Shown: one piece after another, positions 46,723-54,806 of the stretch
Layout of the letters: every line of letters starts with the position of its first letter
Numbering within the stretch: position 1 is the stretch's first letter
From: Zunongwangia sp. HGR-M22
GTDB lineage: Bacteria; Bacteroidota; Bacteroidia; Flavobacteriales; Flavobacteriaceae
Direction: 5' to 3'
DNA length: 64,000 bases
Assembly: GCF_027594425.1 (NCBI RefSeq)
Contig: NZ_CP115159.1
Location: 612,001-676,000 of the forward strand
Notes under the pieces: model-generated
The model's database searches: none
The model's input: only the letters and a program-made list of their open reading frames with translations
What the model was told of the DNA's origin: nothing
Position numbers and translations under genes: made by a program

Positions 46723-46749
46723 CAACCTTTTGTAACTTTTCTGCGTCTA
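46723..46749 (+). promoter_or_regulatory. ECF-type promoter upstream of the sigma factor gene
   Basis: CAACC (46723-46727, within GGCAACCTTTT) and CGTCTA (46744-46749, within TGCGTCTATG) are separated by 16 bases. ECF sigma factors typically recognise an AAC-containing -35 and a CGTC-like -10 at this spacing, and usually activate their own gene. The site lies about 60 bases before the sigma gene at 46811. Direct demonstration is lacking. Confidence 0.55.
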
Positions 46750-46810
46750 TGTAAATAGAAGCTCTTTTGGTAATAATGATATGAAAAGTATCGGATATTA
46801 AAATTAGTAA

Positions 46811-47371
46811 GTGAAAGTAATTCAACTTTTTAAAAACGAATCTCAGCTTATAAAGCGGGCAGCGCAAAACAATCGCGAAGCGCAGCAGCAGTTGTATGAG
46901 AATCACTCTGCTAAAATGCTTAGTGTTTGCAGGCAATATGTAAAAGACATGCATTATGCTGAAGAAGTAATGCTGAATGGCTTTTTTAAAGTTTTTACTC
47001 ACTTAGATGATTTTAAAGGAGAAGGAAGTTTTGAGGGATGGATTCGTAAAATAATGGTGAGGGAATCCATAAGTTTTCTTCGGAAGAAAAAAAGTTTGGA
47101 GTTTCCTGAAGATGAATTTGCCGGATATGGTGAGACTTCTAATAATATCGATGAAGCTTTGAGTGTAGCACACATCCAGCAGTTAATCGATAATTTGCCA
47201 GAAGGCTACAAATTGGTCTTTGTACTGTATGCTGTAGAAGGATATAAGCATCAGGAAATTGCGAAAATGTTGAATATTACTGAAGGGACTTCTAAATCTC
47301 AATTATTTAAAGCGAGAAAAATGTTGCAGGAAAAATTAACTAAAAAAGAGACAGGTTATGGCGCCAATTAA
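46811..47371 (+). CDS. RNA polymerase ECF sigma factor
   Basis: The 186-residue protein has sigma region 2 (LIKRAAQNNREAQQQLYENH; AEEVMLNGFFKVFTHLDDFK; GSFEGWIRKIMVRESISFLR) and region 4 with a helix-turn-helix (LPEGYKLVFVLYAVEGYKHQ, then EIAKMLNITEGTSKSQLFKA). There is no sigma-1 or full region 3, as in ECF factors. The start is GTG at 46811. The downstream gene overlaps it by 14 bases and encodes a single-helix membrane protein, the usual arrangement of sigma and anti-sigma factor. An ECF-like promoter is visible upstream. Confidence 0.93.
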   Translation: MKVIQLFKNESQLIKRAAQNNREAQQQLYENHSAKMLSVCRQYVKDMHYAEEVMLNGFFKVFTHLDDFKGEGSFEGWIRKIMVRESISFLRKKKSLEFPEDEFAGYGETSNNIDEALSVAHIQQLIDNLPEGYKLVFVLYAVEGYKHQEIAKMLNITEGTSKSQLFKARKMLQEKLTKKETGYGAN

Positions 47372-48179
47372 ATTTGAAGAGCATGTAAAGGAGCGGTTGG
47401 AAGAGCGTCGTATTTCTCCGTCAGAAGGTAGCTGGGAAAAGCTAAATGCGCGATTAGATAAGAACGAAAATCAACAAAAATCGAATAAAAAATGGTGGTT
47501 AGGTATTGCTGCGCTTTTGGTAATTGCAATATCGATAGGAGGATTTATGCTGAAATCGGAGAGTGAAGATGTAGCACCGCAGATTGTTGAAAAACCTTCA
47601 GAAAAAGAAGTTGAACCTCAACAGAATTTCAGGATTACTTCCGAAGAAAAAAATGATGAAATAAGAATTGCTGCGGAAGAAACCAAAGCGAAGCCTGAAA
47701 AAACGAATAAAGCAAACGAACCTGAAATTGTTCAGTATAAATCAGATCAGATCTCAGAAAAATTACCTGTAAAAATGCAGGAAATACAAGTCGCTGAAAC
47801 CGAATTGGAAATTCCGGAGAAAACAGAAGTAACGCCAAAAATCGATAAAATCAATCCAAATTTTATAAATCCATCTAAAGCTGAAAATGATTATATCGCA
47901 CATAACGAAAAATTAATTCAGCAAAAATTAGAAGAAGTAATACGTTCTTTACATATTAATATGGAAGATTCTGTTACCGATGCTGAGGTTAATGCCTTAC
48001 TATTGGCCGCCGCTAGCGATCTGGATCAAGATTACAAAAAGGAATACACCAATAAATACAGCGCCGAAGCTTTACTGGTAGAAGCAGAACGAGAAATAGA
48101 AAAATCTTTTAGAGATAAAATTTTCGATCTACTAAAAGAAGGATATTCTAAAGCAAAAAACGCGGTAGCACTCGACTAA
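47358..48179 (+). CDS. Single-span membrane protein, putative anti-sigma factor
   Basis: The 273-residue protein has a cytoplasmic N-terminal part of about 47 residues (FEEHVKERLEERRISPSEGS, then WEKLNARL). One transmembrane helix follows (WWLGIAALLVIAISIGGFML, about residues 47-66). The rest is a Glu/Lys-rich periplasmic region of about 205 residues. The topology and the 14-base overlap with an ECF sigma gene point to an anti-sigma factor that senses an envelope signal. It has no zinc-binding ZAS motif (HxxxCxxC). The function is inferred from context only. Confidence 0.75.
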   Translation: MAPIKFEEHVKERLEERRISPSEGSWEKLNARLDKNENQQKSNKKWWLGIAALLVIAISIGGFMLKSESEDVAPQIVEKPSEKEVEPQQNFRITSEEKNDEIRIAAEETKAKPEKTNKANEPEIVQYKSDQISEKLPVKMQEIQVAETELEIPEKTEVTPKIDKINPNFINPSKAENDYIAHNEKLIQQKLEEVIRSLHINMEDSVTDAEVNALLLAAASDLDQDYKKEYTNKYSAEALLVEAEREIEKSFRDKIFDLLKEGYSKAKNAVALD

Positions 48180-48268
48180 ATAACAATTTTTATCATCACC
48201 CAAATTTGGGGTCATTCATCAATCAGTTTTAGGATTTAATTCTAAGACACTAAAAACTAATACTTATC

Positions 48269-49324
48269 ATGAAAACAATTATCATCTATTTCGCCTTTTT
48301 ATTATCATCTTTTGCGATTGGTAGTTTAGAGGCTCAGGAAGAAAGCGAGCAAAAAGAGTTCAACTTAGATTCTGTTGCTCGTGTGCGAGAAATTAAAGAG
48401 CAAAAAATTAAAATAGCAACTCAGGAAGAGAAAGACAGACTAAAAAAGGAAATTGAAAAAATAAACAAAGATTTAGAAAGCGGTTGGTACGAGAAGGAAG
48501 AAGCGGAAAAGAAGAAAAAAGAAGCTGCAAAATTAGCTGCTGAAAATATTAGAAACCGTATCGCAATTATCGAAAATGAGGTTGATATCGCCGAGCGTAA
48601 TAGAGAATCAGGGTCTTATTTAGAAATCACTTTGTCGAAGGGTAAAATAAATTTTGAAAGTGATAAAGACGATTATAGAATAGAAGAAAAGCGTACCAAA
48701 AATGATTTTGTGATCGCTTTTGGTTTTAATAATGCACTTGCCGATGGACAATCGATTAACGATTCAGATTTTAAATTGGGCGGTAGTCGTTTTTTTGAAA
48801 TTGGTTGGGCATGGACCACCAGAGTTTTTGAAAATACCAACTGGTTAAGAATAAAGTATGGGCTGTCATTTCAGTTAAACGGATTAAAACCTACCAATAA
48901 CCGCTATTTTGTTCAGGATGGAGGCATCACAAGATTAGAAGAATTTGAATACGATTTGGATAAATCTAAATTTAGAATGGATAACCTTGTAGTGCCTATA
49001 CATTTTGAAATTGGTCCTTATGCGAATCGATCTACAGATGGGAAGAGAAGATTTTCTACAGAAGATCAAGTGAAAATTGGATTTGGTGGATATGCCGGGT
49101 TTAATATCGGGGAACGCCAAAAACTAAAGTTTAATGATGGCGATGATCAAAAAATAAAAGATAAAAGTAGCTTTAATACGAACGAGTTTGTTTACGGTTT
49201 AAGTGGATATTTAAGTTTTGGCGGTACAGCGCTTTATGTTAAATACGATCTAAATCCGATATTTTCATCCCCAAATATCGAATTGAATAATTTCTCTTTA
49301 GGACTACGATTAGATATGGACTAG
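48269..49324 (+). CDS. Secreted coiled-coil plus outer-membrane beta-barrel protein
   Basis: The 351-residue protein starts with a signal peptide (MKTIIIYFAFLLSSFAIGSL, cleavage near EAQ-EE). A charged helical region of about 85 residues (IKEQKIKIATQEEKDRLKKE and EAEKKKKEAAKLAAENIRNR) probably forms a coiled coil. The C-terminal two-thirds has alternating strands like a small PorT-type outer-membrane barrel and ends SLGLRLDMD. It follows the sigma/anti-sigma pair by 89 bases on the same strand and may be its target or third operon member. No family with known function was recognised. Confidence 0.75.
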   Translation: MKTIIIYFAFLLSSFAIGSLEAQEESEQKEFNLDSVARVREIKEQKIKIATQEEKDRLKKEIEKINKDLESGWYEKEEAEKKKKEAAKLAAENIRNRIAIIENEVDIAERNRESGSYLEITLSKGKINFESDKDDYRIEEKRTKNDFVIAFGFNNALADGQSINDSDFKLGGSRFFEIGWAWTTRVFENTNWLRIKYGLSFQLNGLKPTNNRYFVQDGGITRLEEFEYDLDKSKFRMDNLVVPIHFEIGPYANRSTDGKRRFSTEDQVKIGFGGYAGFNIGERQKLKFNDGDDQKIKDKSSFNTNEFVYGLSGYLSFGGTALYVKYDLNPIFSSPNIELNNFSLGLRLDMD

Positions 49325-49349
49325 TCCCTATATAATTTGTATTTTTGCA

Positions 49350-49382
49350 GACCTTATCGTTTTTCCGATAAGGTCTTTTTTG
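49350..49382 (+). terminator. Intrinsic terminator between the barrel gene and dnaG
   Basis: GACCTTATCG (49350-49359) pairs with CGATAAGGTC (49366-49375) across a 6-base loop, followed by six T residues. A perfect -7-like element, TATTTTTG, lies just upstream at 49340-49347. Confidence 0.85.
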
Positions 49383-49422
49383 TTTTCTTTATTGGTAAAA
49401 ATCCTTCAAAAATTATCCAAAT

Positions 49423-51402
49423 TTGATTTCTAAAAGTACCATAGACAGTGTTTTTGAAACCGCCCGGGTAGAGGAGGTGATTCAGGATTTTGTTCAGCTT
49501 AAAAAATCTGGGACAAACTTTAAAGGTTTAAGTCCGTTTACAGACGAGCGTACCCCTAGTTTTATGGTCTCGCCGGTAAAGCAAATCTGGAAAGATTTTT
49601 CTAGTGGAAAAGGAGGGAATGTTGTGGCTTTTTTAATGGAGCACGAACATTTTACCTATCCTGAGGCCATAAAATATCTGGCTAAAAAATATGGGATCGA
49701 AATTGAAGAAACTCAACAGACCGATGAGCAAAAAGAACAGGCTGATGAGCGGGAAAGTATGTATCTGGTTTCTGAATTTGCCAATAAATATTTTCAGAAA
49801 ATTCTGCATAAAACTGATGCGGGACAGGCAATCGGGCTTAGTTATTTTAAAGAACGAGGTTTTACTAACGAAACCATTAAGAAATTTCAGCTTGGATATT
49901 GTTTAGATGAATGGGATGCTTTTACCAAAGAAGCCTTAGCTGAAGGTTACAAACTCGATTATCTTGAAAAAACAGGGCTGTCTATCGTAAAAGGAGAACG
50001 ACAATTTGATCGTTTTAAAGGCCGCGTGATGTTTCCTATCCATTCGATGTCTGGGAGGGTTTTAGGATTTGGAGGTCGAATATTAACTTCAGATAAGAAA
50101 GCGGCAAAATATCTCAATTCACCAGAAAGTGATATTTACCATAAAAGTAAAGTTCTTTATGGAATTTCGTATGCCAAACAAGCGATTGCAAAAGAAGATA
50201 ATTGCTATTTGGTTGAAGGGTATACCGATGTTATTCAGTTTCATCAAAGCGGAGTAGAAAATGTAGTTTCGTCTTCAGGAACTGCTTTAACCACCGAGCA
50301 AATTCGATTAATTAGCCGGTTAACCAAAAATATTACCGTTCTTTTTGATGGCGATGCTGCCGGAATTAGAGCTTCGCTGCGTGGGATCGATTTGATCTTA
50401 GAACAGGGAATGAACGTGAAAGTTTGCAGTTTCCCAGAAGGAGAGGATCCCGATAGTTTTGCACGTAAAAATTCTGAAGATGAACTAAAAGAGTTCTTAG
50501 CTGAAAATGCGACCGATTTTATAAGTTTTAAAGCATCTTTATTAATGAAAGATGCTAAGAATGATCCCGTTAAAAAAGCTGGGCTTATTAGGGATATGGT
50601 AAATAGTATCGCTAAAATCCCAGATACAATTCAGCAGGAAGTATATCTGCAGGAATGTTCCAGGATTATGGATATTTCAGAAGATGTATTGTTTTCTACA
50701 CTAGCACAGCTTACCAAAAAAGGCGAACAGGATCATAAAAGAACTGCCAAAAAAGACCAAAAAAGCTTTCAGGTTGTAAAAGATCTTCCGCAGCAAGAAA
50801 AGCAAACTGTAAGAAGAGTCGACGAGCTACATGTGCTCGAAAGAGGAATTGTAAGTGCTTTATTGCTCTACGGAAATGAGAAACGAGAATTTGAAGAAAT
50901 GTTTCTTGAAGCAGATGAATCTGGAGAACCTGTGCTTAAAAGCGCTAATGTTGAAAGAAAAGTGTCACGAAAGATCTATCTAGATCTTCAGGAAGATGAG
51001 GTTGCTTTGGCGAATCCCGATTTTAGAGCTATTTACGAGCATTTGATCGAGTATTACAATCGAGATGAAAAAGTGGTCATCGAACAGTTTGTAAATGAAA
51101 TTCCTCCAGAGAAAGCATCTATAGTTACCGATATTTTAATGGCAGAAGAACAATACCAGTTAAGTGATTGGATGCGACAGGATATTCCGGTAAAGTCTAA
51201 AAATGAACAAATAGATCGTCTTGTTTCAGAAACGATTCTGAATTTCCGTAGAATATTGGTGGTTAAGAAAATTAATTCTTTAATGGAGAAAACGAAAATA
51301 GTTGATGCGAGTATCGATAATTCTGAGATTTTAGCAGAAATATCAGATTATGCAGAACTACGCAAAACTATCGAAGAGAAACTAAACAGGGTAACCAGTT
51401 AA
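49423..51402 (+). CDS. dnaG: DNA primase without zinc ligands
   Basis: The 659-residue primase lays down RNA primers at the replication fork. The start is TTG at 49423 (ISKSTIDSVFETARVEEVIQ), which fits the family N-terminus. The CHC2 zinc domain is recognisable (FKGLSPFTDERTPSFMVSPV, then WKDFSSGKGGNVVAFLMEHE), but the four zinc ligands C, H, C, C are replaced by Ser37, Thr40, Asp58 and Ser61. The Toprim catalytic centre is intact with VEGYTDV (Glu265) and DGDAAG (Asp309, Asp311). The C-terminal helicase-interaction part is present. Loss of zinc ligands is, to my knowledge, common in flavobacterial DnaG. Confidence 0.96.
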   Translation: MISKSTIDSVFETARVEEVIQDFVQLKKSGTNFKGLSPFTDERTPSFMVSPVKQIWKDFSSGKGGNVVAFLMEHEHFTYPEAIKYLAKKYGIEIEETQQTDEQKEQADERESMYLVSEFANKYFQKILHKTDAGQAIGLSYFKERGFTNETIKKFQLGYCLDEWDAFTKEALAEGYKLDYLEKTGLSIVKGERQFDRFKGRVMFPIHSMSGRVLGFGGRILTSDKKAAKYLNSPESDIYHKSKVLYGISYAKQAIAKEDNCYLVEGYTDVIQFHQSGVENVVSSSGTALTTEQIRLISRLTKNITVLFDGDAAGIRASLRGIDLILEQGMNVKVCSFPEGEDPDSFARKNSEDELKEFLAENATDFISFKASLLMKDAKNDPVKKAGLIRDMVNSIAKIPDTIQQEVYLQECSRIMDISEDVLFSTLAQLTKKGEQDHKRTAKKDQKSFQVVKDLPQQEKQTVRRVDELHVLERGIVSALLLYGNEKREFEEMFLEADESGEPVLKSANVERKVSRKIYLDLQEDEVALANPDFRAIYEHLIEYYNRDEKVVIEQFVNEIPPEKASIVTDILMAEEQYQLSDWMRQDIPVKSKNEQIDRLVSETILNFRRILVVKKINSLMEKTKIVDASIDNSEILAEISDYAELRKTIEEKLNRVTS

Positions 51403-51403
51403 C

Positions 51404-52045
51404 TTACATGGCAGGGTTTATCTGTAGTAATCGCGCTTGTTTTATAAGATCTGCAATATTATCGGCATCTAGTTTTTTAAGTAGACGCGCTTTGTATGTA
51501 CTAACCGTTTTCTCGTTAATATCCAGCGCCTCAGCAATATCTTTATTACGCTTGCCAGAGCTAAGTAAATTTAAAACCTCTGTCTCGCGAGAAGATAATT
51601 TCTTAAATTTAGAAATTTGATGTTGCCCTGTAGAGATTCCGTTATTAAGCTTATAAGTGATTTCTTCATTTAGATAAATCCCGCCTCTGGTAACCTGTCT
51701 AATGGCATTGTAAACGATCTCAGCAGGATTGGTTTTAGAAATATAGCCTGCAGCACCTGCCTTAATTGCACTAAGTGCATACATTTCTTCAGGGTGGCAG
51801 CTAAACACCAGAATCTTGAGATGAGGATATTTTTGTTTTATCTGTCGCAGCGCATGTATTCCATTAAGTTGCGGAAGATCAATTTCAATAATTAAAACAT
51901 CGGTTTTCTTATTGCTTAAAAAATCATACAGTTCGTTACCAGAGCCAACCTGCCCAATCACATTAATAAAATCATTGCCAGAAAGAATATGTTTTATACT
52001 TTCTGCAATAACAGGATGTTGATCTGCTACTAAAACTGTACTCAT
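51404..52045 (-). CDS. NarL/LuxR-type response regulator with Glu at the phosphoacceptor position
   Basis: The 213-residue protein has a receiver domain (residues 1-120) and a LuxR-type helix-turn-helix (LSSRETEVLNLLSSGKRNKD, then IAEALDINEKTVSTYKARLL). In the receiver, VLIIEIDLPQLNG aligns Glu54 where the phosphorylated Asp of VLLLDIxMP normally stands, and the N-terminal acidic pair DD is DQ (ADQHPV). The conserved Lys (YISKTNP) is kept. This could be a constitutively active or phosphorylation-independent regulator. No histidine kinase is adjacent. It converges with dnaG with a single base between the stop codons. Confidence 0.92.
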   Translation of the reverse strand: MSTVLVADQHPVIAESIKHILSGNDFINVIGQVGSGNELYDFLSNKKTDVLIIEIDLPQLNGIHALRQIKQKYPHLKILVFSCHPEEMYALSAIKAGAAGYISKTNPAEIVYNAIRQVTRGGIYLNEEITYKLNNGISTGQHQISKFKKLSSRETEVLNLLSSGKRNKDIAEALDINEKTVSTYKARLLKKLDADNIADLIKQARLLQINPAM

Positions 52046-52144
52046 TTTAGATAATAGTTATTTACTTGATAAAGCGTTACTATAGTCTAAAATAAAACGA
52101 TATTCCATAACAAAGCCGTATTTATTTCAAATTCGACAAAACGA

Positions 52145-52936
52145 CTAGTTTTTAAGGTGAACAGGTATTTCGCATACCGGGATAGGATTCATTTTATGCG
52201 AATTTGCAGTATTCAGTTTTATGTATGTTTTATAAACTTCTAGTTCGCGGCCTTCAAACTCATCTTCTTTTTTACCACTTTCCTGCATCTTCATTGCCCA
52301 CTCTAATTCGTCATAACTTGCGCCAAGTTGCATCTCGTCACTTCGGCTATCACCAAACAAGCCATCGCTTGGTGCGGCAACCATAATATCTTCAATCACA
52401 TTTAATTCTTTTCCTAAAGCATAAACTTCGCTTTTCATAAGATCGGCTATTGGACTAAGATCTACACCGCCATCACCATATTTAGTATAAAAACCTACAC
52501 CAAAATCTTCTACTTTGTTTCCGGTTCCGCCAACTAAGTATTTATGAAGTCCTGCGAAATAATACAGTGTGGTCATTCTTAAACGTGCACGTGAATTGGC
52601 TAAACTTAGATCTACGCTTGCAGAAGCTTCAATGGCTGGTAAAGCACTTTTAAAATTCTCAAAAACCGGAGTAAGGTCTACACTTTCGCTTTTTACATTC
52701 GGGAAACGTTCTTTTAAAGACGCGATATGTTTTTGCGCGCGGCTAACGTGTGAAGGATCTTGATGTATAGGCATTTCTAAGACTAAAACGTCCAATCCTG
52801 TTTTCGCACAAAGCGTCGATGTTACTGCTGAATCGATTCCGCCACTAACACCAACAACAAATCCATTCATTTTAGCATTTTCAGCATAGTCTTTTAACCA
52901 GTTTACAATATGATCGATTACTTTTGTGGTTTGCAT
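52145..52936 (-). CDS. nadE: NAD+ synthetase (ammonia-type)
   Basis: The 263-residue enzyme makes NAD+ from nicotinate adenine dinucleotide, ATP and ammonia. It has the ATP-pyrophosphatase P-loop SGGIDSAV (residues 31-38), the middle block ARLRMTTLYYFAGLHKYLVG, and GTGNKVEDFGVGFYTKYGDG followed by VDLSPIADLMKSEVY. It lacks the N-terminal glutaminase domain, so ammonia or a partner glutaminase supplies nitrogen. It is divergent from gldB. Confidence 0.96.
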   Translation of the reverse strand: MQTTKVIDHIVNWLKDYAENAKMNGFVVGVSGGIDSAVTSTLCAKTGLDVLVLEMPIHQDPSHVSRAQKHIASLKERFPNVKSESVDLTPVFENFKSALPAIEASASVDLSLANSRARLRMTTLYYFAGLHKYLVGGTGNKVEDFGVGFYTKYGDGGVDLSPIADLMKSEVYALGKELNVIEDIMVAAPSDGLFGDSRSDEMQLGASYDELEWAMKMQESGKKEDEFEGRELEVYKTYIKLNTANSHKMNPIPVCEIPVHLKN

Positions 52937-52940
52937 ATGT

Positions 52941-52972
52941 TTGGGTGAATTAGTTTGTAAATAATACCTTTG
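52941..52972 (+). promoter_or_regulatory. Promoter of the gldB-gldC operon
   Basis: TTG (52941-52943) and TACCTTTG (52965-52972) are 21 bases apart, a full match to the Bacteroidetes consensus. The -33 element is only 4 bases upstream of the nadE start codon on the opposite strand, so nadE must use overlapping signals. Confidence 0.75.
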
Positions 52973-53040
52973 TACACAAATCTAAGACTTAAACGCAATT
53001 AATAAAAGGGCATGAACCTAAAACCCGTGATTTTTGATAA

Positions 53041-54009
53041 ATGCTTATGATGAGTAGAATTTTATTTGTCTTTTTTTTATTTCTAAGCCTTATTTCCTGC
53101 GATTCTGCATCAAAGAGAGAGAAGGAGATCGAGAAAATCCCTCTAGATTTTAAAATTGTAAGATTTGATAAGCTTTTTGCAGAAGCAAGTCCGCAAAGTC
53201 TTCCGCAGTTAAAAGAAGACTATCCTTATTTATTTCCGAAGCAATTTGCAGATAGTGTTTGGATCAATAAAATGAAAGATACTATTCAGCTTGAAATTAA
53301 TAGGGAAGTCGCAAAAAAGTATCCTGATTTTAGCGAAACTGAGGATGAATTTTATTCACTTTTTCAGCACGTAAAATATTATTTTCCAGAATTTGCAGTT
53401 CCAGATGTCCTTACGATAACATCTGAGGTAGATTATAAAAATAAAACAATATATACCGGTGACTATCTATTTGTTTCGTTAGATACATATTTGGGTGAAG
53501 ATCATAAATTTTATATTGGTATCGTAGAATATTTTAAGCGCAATTTTACAAAAGATCAAATTGTGCCCGATGCTGCAAATAGTATTGCTGAAAAATATGT
53601 CCCTCGTGCAAAGGCAAGAACTTTTTTAGCGAATATGATCTATTATGGTAAATTACTTTATTTGAAAGACATCTGGCTTCCGAAGCAATCAAAATGGCGT
53701 AAAATAGGATATACCCAAGAGCAATGGGAATTTGCTGAAAACAATGAAGAGATGGTCTGGCGGTATTTTGTAGATAATGAGCTTATTTTTGATACCGACT
53801 CTAATTTAGCACCGCGATTTTTATATCCTGCACCATTTTCTAAGTTTTATTTGTCATTAGATGCTGAAACTCCCGACAGATTGGGGCAGTACATTGGCTG
53901 GCAAATGGTGAAATCTTATATGGATAAAAATGAAGTGTCCATAAAACAAATGCTGAATACCGATGCTGAAATAATTTTTAATAACGCAAACTATAAACCG
54001 AAGAAATAA
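53041..54009 (+). CDS. gldB: Gliding motility lipoprotein GldB
   Basis: The 322-residue lipoprotein has signal MLMMSRILFVFFLFLSLISC with Cys20 as the lipidation site. The family has the pattern seen here: DFKIVRFDKLFAEASPQSLP, LFPKQFADSVWINKMKDTIQ, YFKRNFTKDQIVPDAANSIA and GQYIGWQMVKSYMDKNEVSI. GldB is required for gliding and chitin use in Flavobacterium johnsoniae. Two nearby in-frame ATGs (residues 3 and 4) are alternative starts. It overlaps gldC by one base (TAATG). Confidence 0.93.
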   Translation: MLMMSRILFVFFLFLSLISCDSASKREKEIEKIPLDFKIVRFDKLFAEASPQSLPQLKEDYPYLFPKQFADSVWINKMKDTIQLEINREVAKKYPDFSETEDEFYSLFQHVKYYFPEFAVPDVLTITSEVDYKNKTIYTGDYLFVSLDTYLGEDHKFYIGIVEYFKRNFTKDQIVPDAANSIAEKYVPRAKARTFLANMIYYGKLLYLKDIWLPKQSKWRKIGYTQEQWEFAENNEEMVWRYFVDNELIFDTDSNLAPRFLYPAPFSKFYLSLDAETPDRLGQYIGWQMVKSYMDKNEVSIKQMLNTDAEIIFNNANYKPKK

Positions 54010-54347
54010 TGGCAGCTTATAAAAAATCTGATATAAATATTGAAGTAGTCACCGACGAAAATAAAGTGCCTGAAGAAATTTATTGGAGCGCTGAAGATGG
54101 TAACGTTTTTAAAGAAGAAGCTAAAGCACTAATGCTTTCTGTATGGGATGCTAAAGCACAGGAAACTTTAAGAGTAGATCTTTGGACCAAAGAAATGCCG
54201 GTAGATGAGATGAAAAAATTCTTTCATCAAACTTTAGTTTCGATGAAAGAAACGTATTATCGCGCTACGCAAGACGATAAGATGGCCGATACAATGGGAG
54301 ATTTTTGTGATTATTTCGCTGAGAAATTAGAAATAACCAAAAAGTAA
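54009..54347 (+). CDS. gldC: Gliding motility protein GldC
   Basis: The 112-residue soluble protein has the GldC blocks DINIEVVTDENKVPEEIYWS, EAKALMLSVWDAKAQETLRV and MADTMGDFCDYFAEKLEITK. GldC is not strictly essential for gliding but improves it, and it is always found next to gldB. The start codon overlaps the gldB stop. Confidence 0.93.
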   Translation: MAAYKKSDINIEVVTDENKVPEEIYWSAEDGNVFKEEAKALMLSVWDAKAQETLRVDLWTKEMPVDEMKKFFHQTLVSMKETYYRATQDDKMADTMGDFCDYFAEKLEITKK

Positions 54348-54349
54348 TC

Positions 54350-54712
54350 TTGCATAAGAAACTCATCTTTGTTTATAACGCAAATTCAGGTTGGTGGAAT
54401 TCGGTTTTAGATTCGGCTCACAAGATTCTAAAGCCCGACAACTATTCCTGTAAACTTTGTTCGGTAACTCATGGTTTGGCAGGAGAAAATAGCACTTGGA
54501 AAAACTATCGAAAATCGTCGAATATCGACATGGAGTTTTATCACAAAGATGAGTTTTTGAAATTTTTTGCTTCAAAATATTTACTGAAGTTTACATTTCC
54601 TACGGTACTCTTTTCTCAACATGAAGGATTGCAGGTGCTTATTTCAGCAGAGGAGTTTGAGGAGATCTCTTCCGTAGAAAAGCTTATCGAAATTATAGAA
54701 AATCGGATATGA
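54350..54712 (+). CDS. Conserved hypothetical protein downstream of gldBC
   Basis: The 120-residue product starts at TTG 54350, two bases after the gldC stop, and so belongs to the same transcript. It has LIFVYNANSGWWNSVLDSAH at the start, a CKLC motif (residues 35-38) followed by SVTHGLAG, and a C-terminal FPTVLFSQHEGLQVLISAEE. The alternation of strands and helices suggests a small alpha/beta domain. I do not know a function; a link to gliding is suggested only by position. Confidence 0.75.
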   Translation: MHKKLIFVYNANSGWWNSVLDSAHKILKPDNYSCKLCSVTHGLAGENSTWKNYRKSSNIDMEFYHKDEFLKFFASKYLLKFTFPTVLFSQHEGLQVLISAEEFEEISSVEKLIEIIENRI

Positions 54713-54806
54713 TTTTAAGCAACAAACTAGATTTAATACTCAAGAGCTTCCTTCTTGACTAAAACCATTTTACCTTAAATTCCTGCTGAAATTATTTTAA
54801 AGTAAT

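Noticed and set aside
48195-48215. Palindrome CCCAAATTTGGG between the anti-sigma and barrel genes as a terminator
   Set aside because: It has no loop room and no T-tract on the plus strand. It may be an operator, but nothing else supports this.
54713-54806. Terminator between the gldC-downstream gene and engB
   Set aside because: The only inverted repeat (TCAAGA with TCTTGA) is 6 bp and lacks a T-run, so it is too weak to call.
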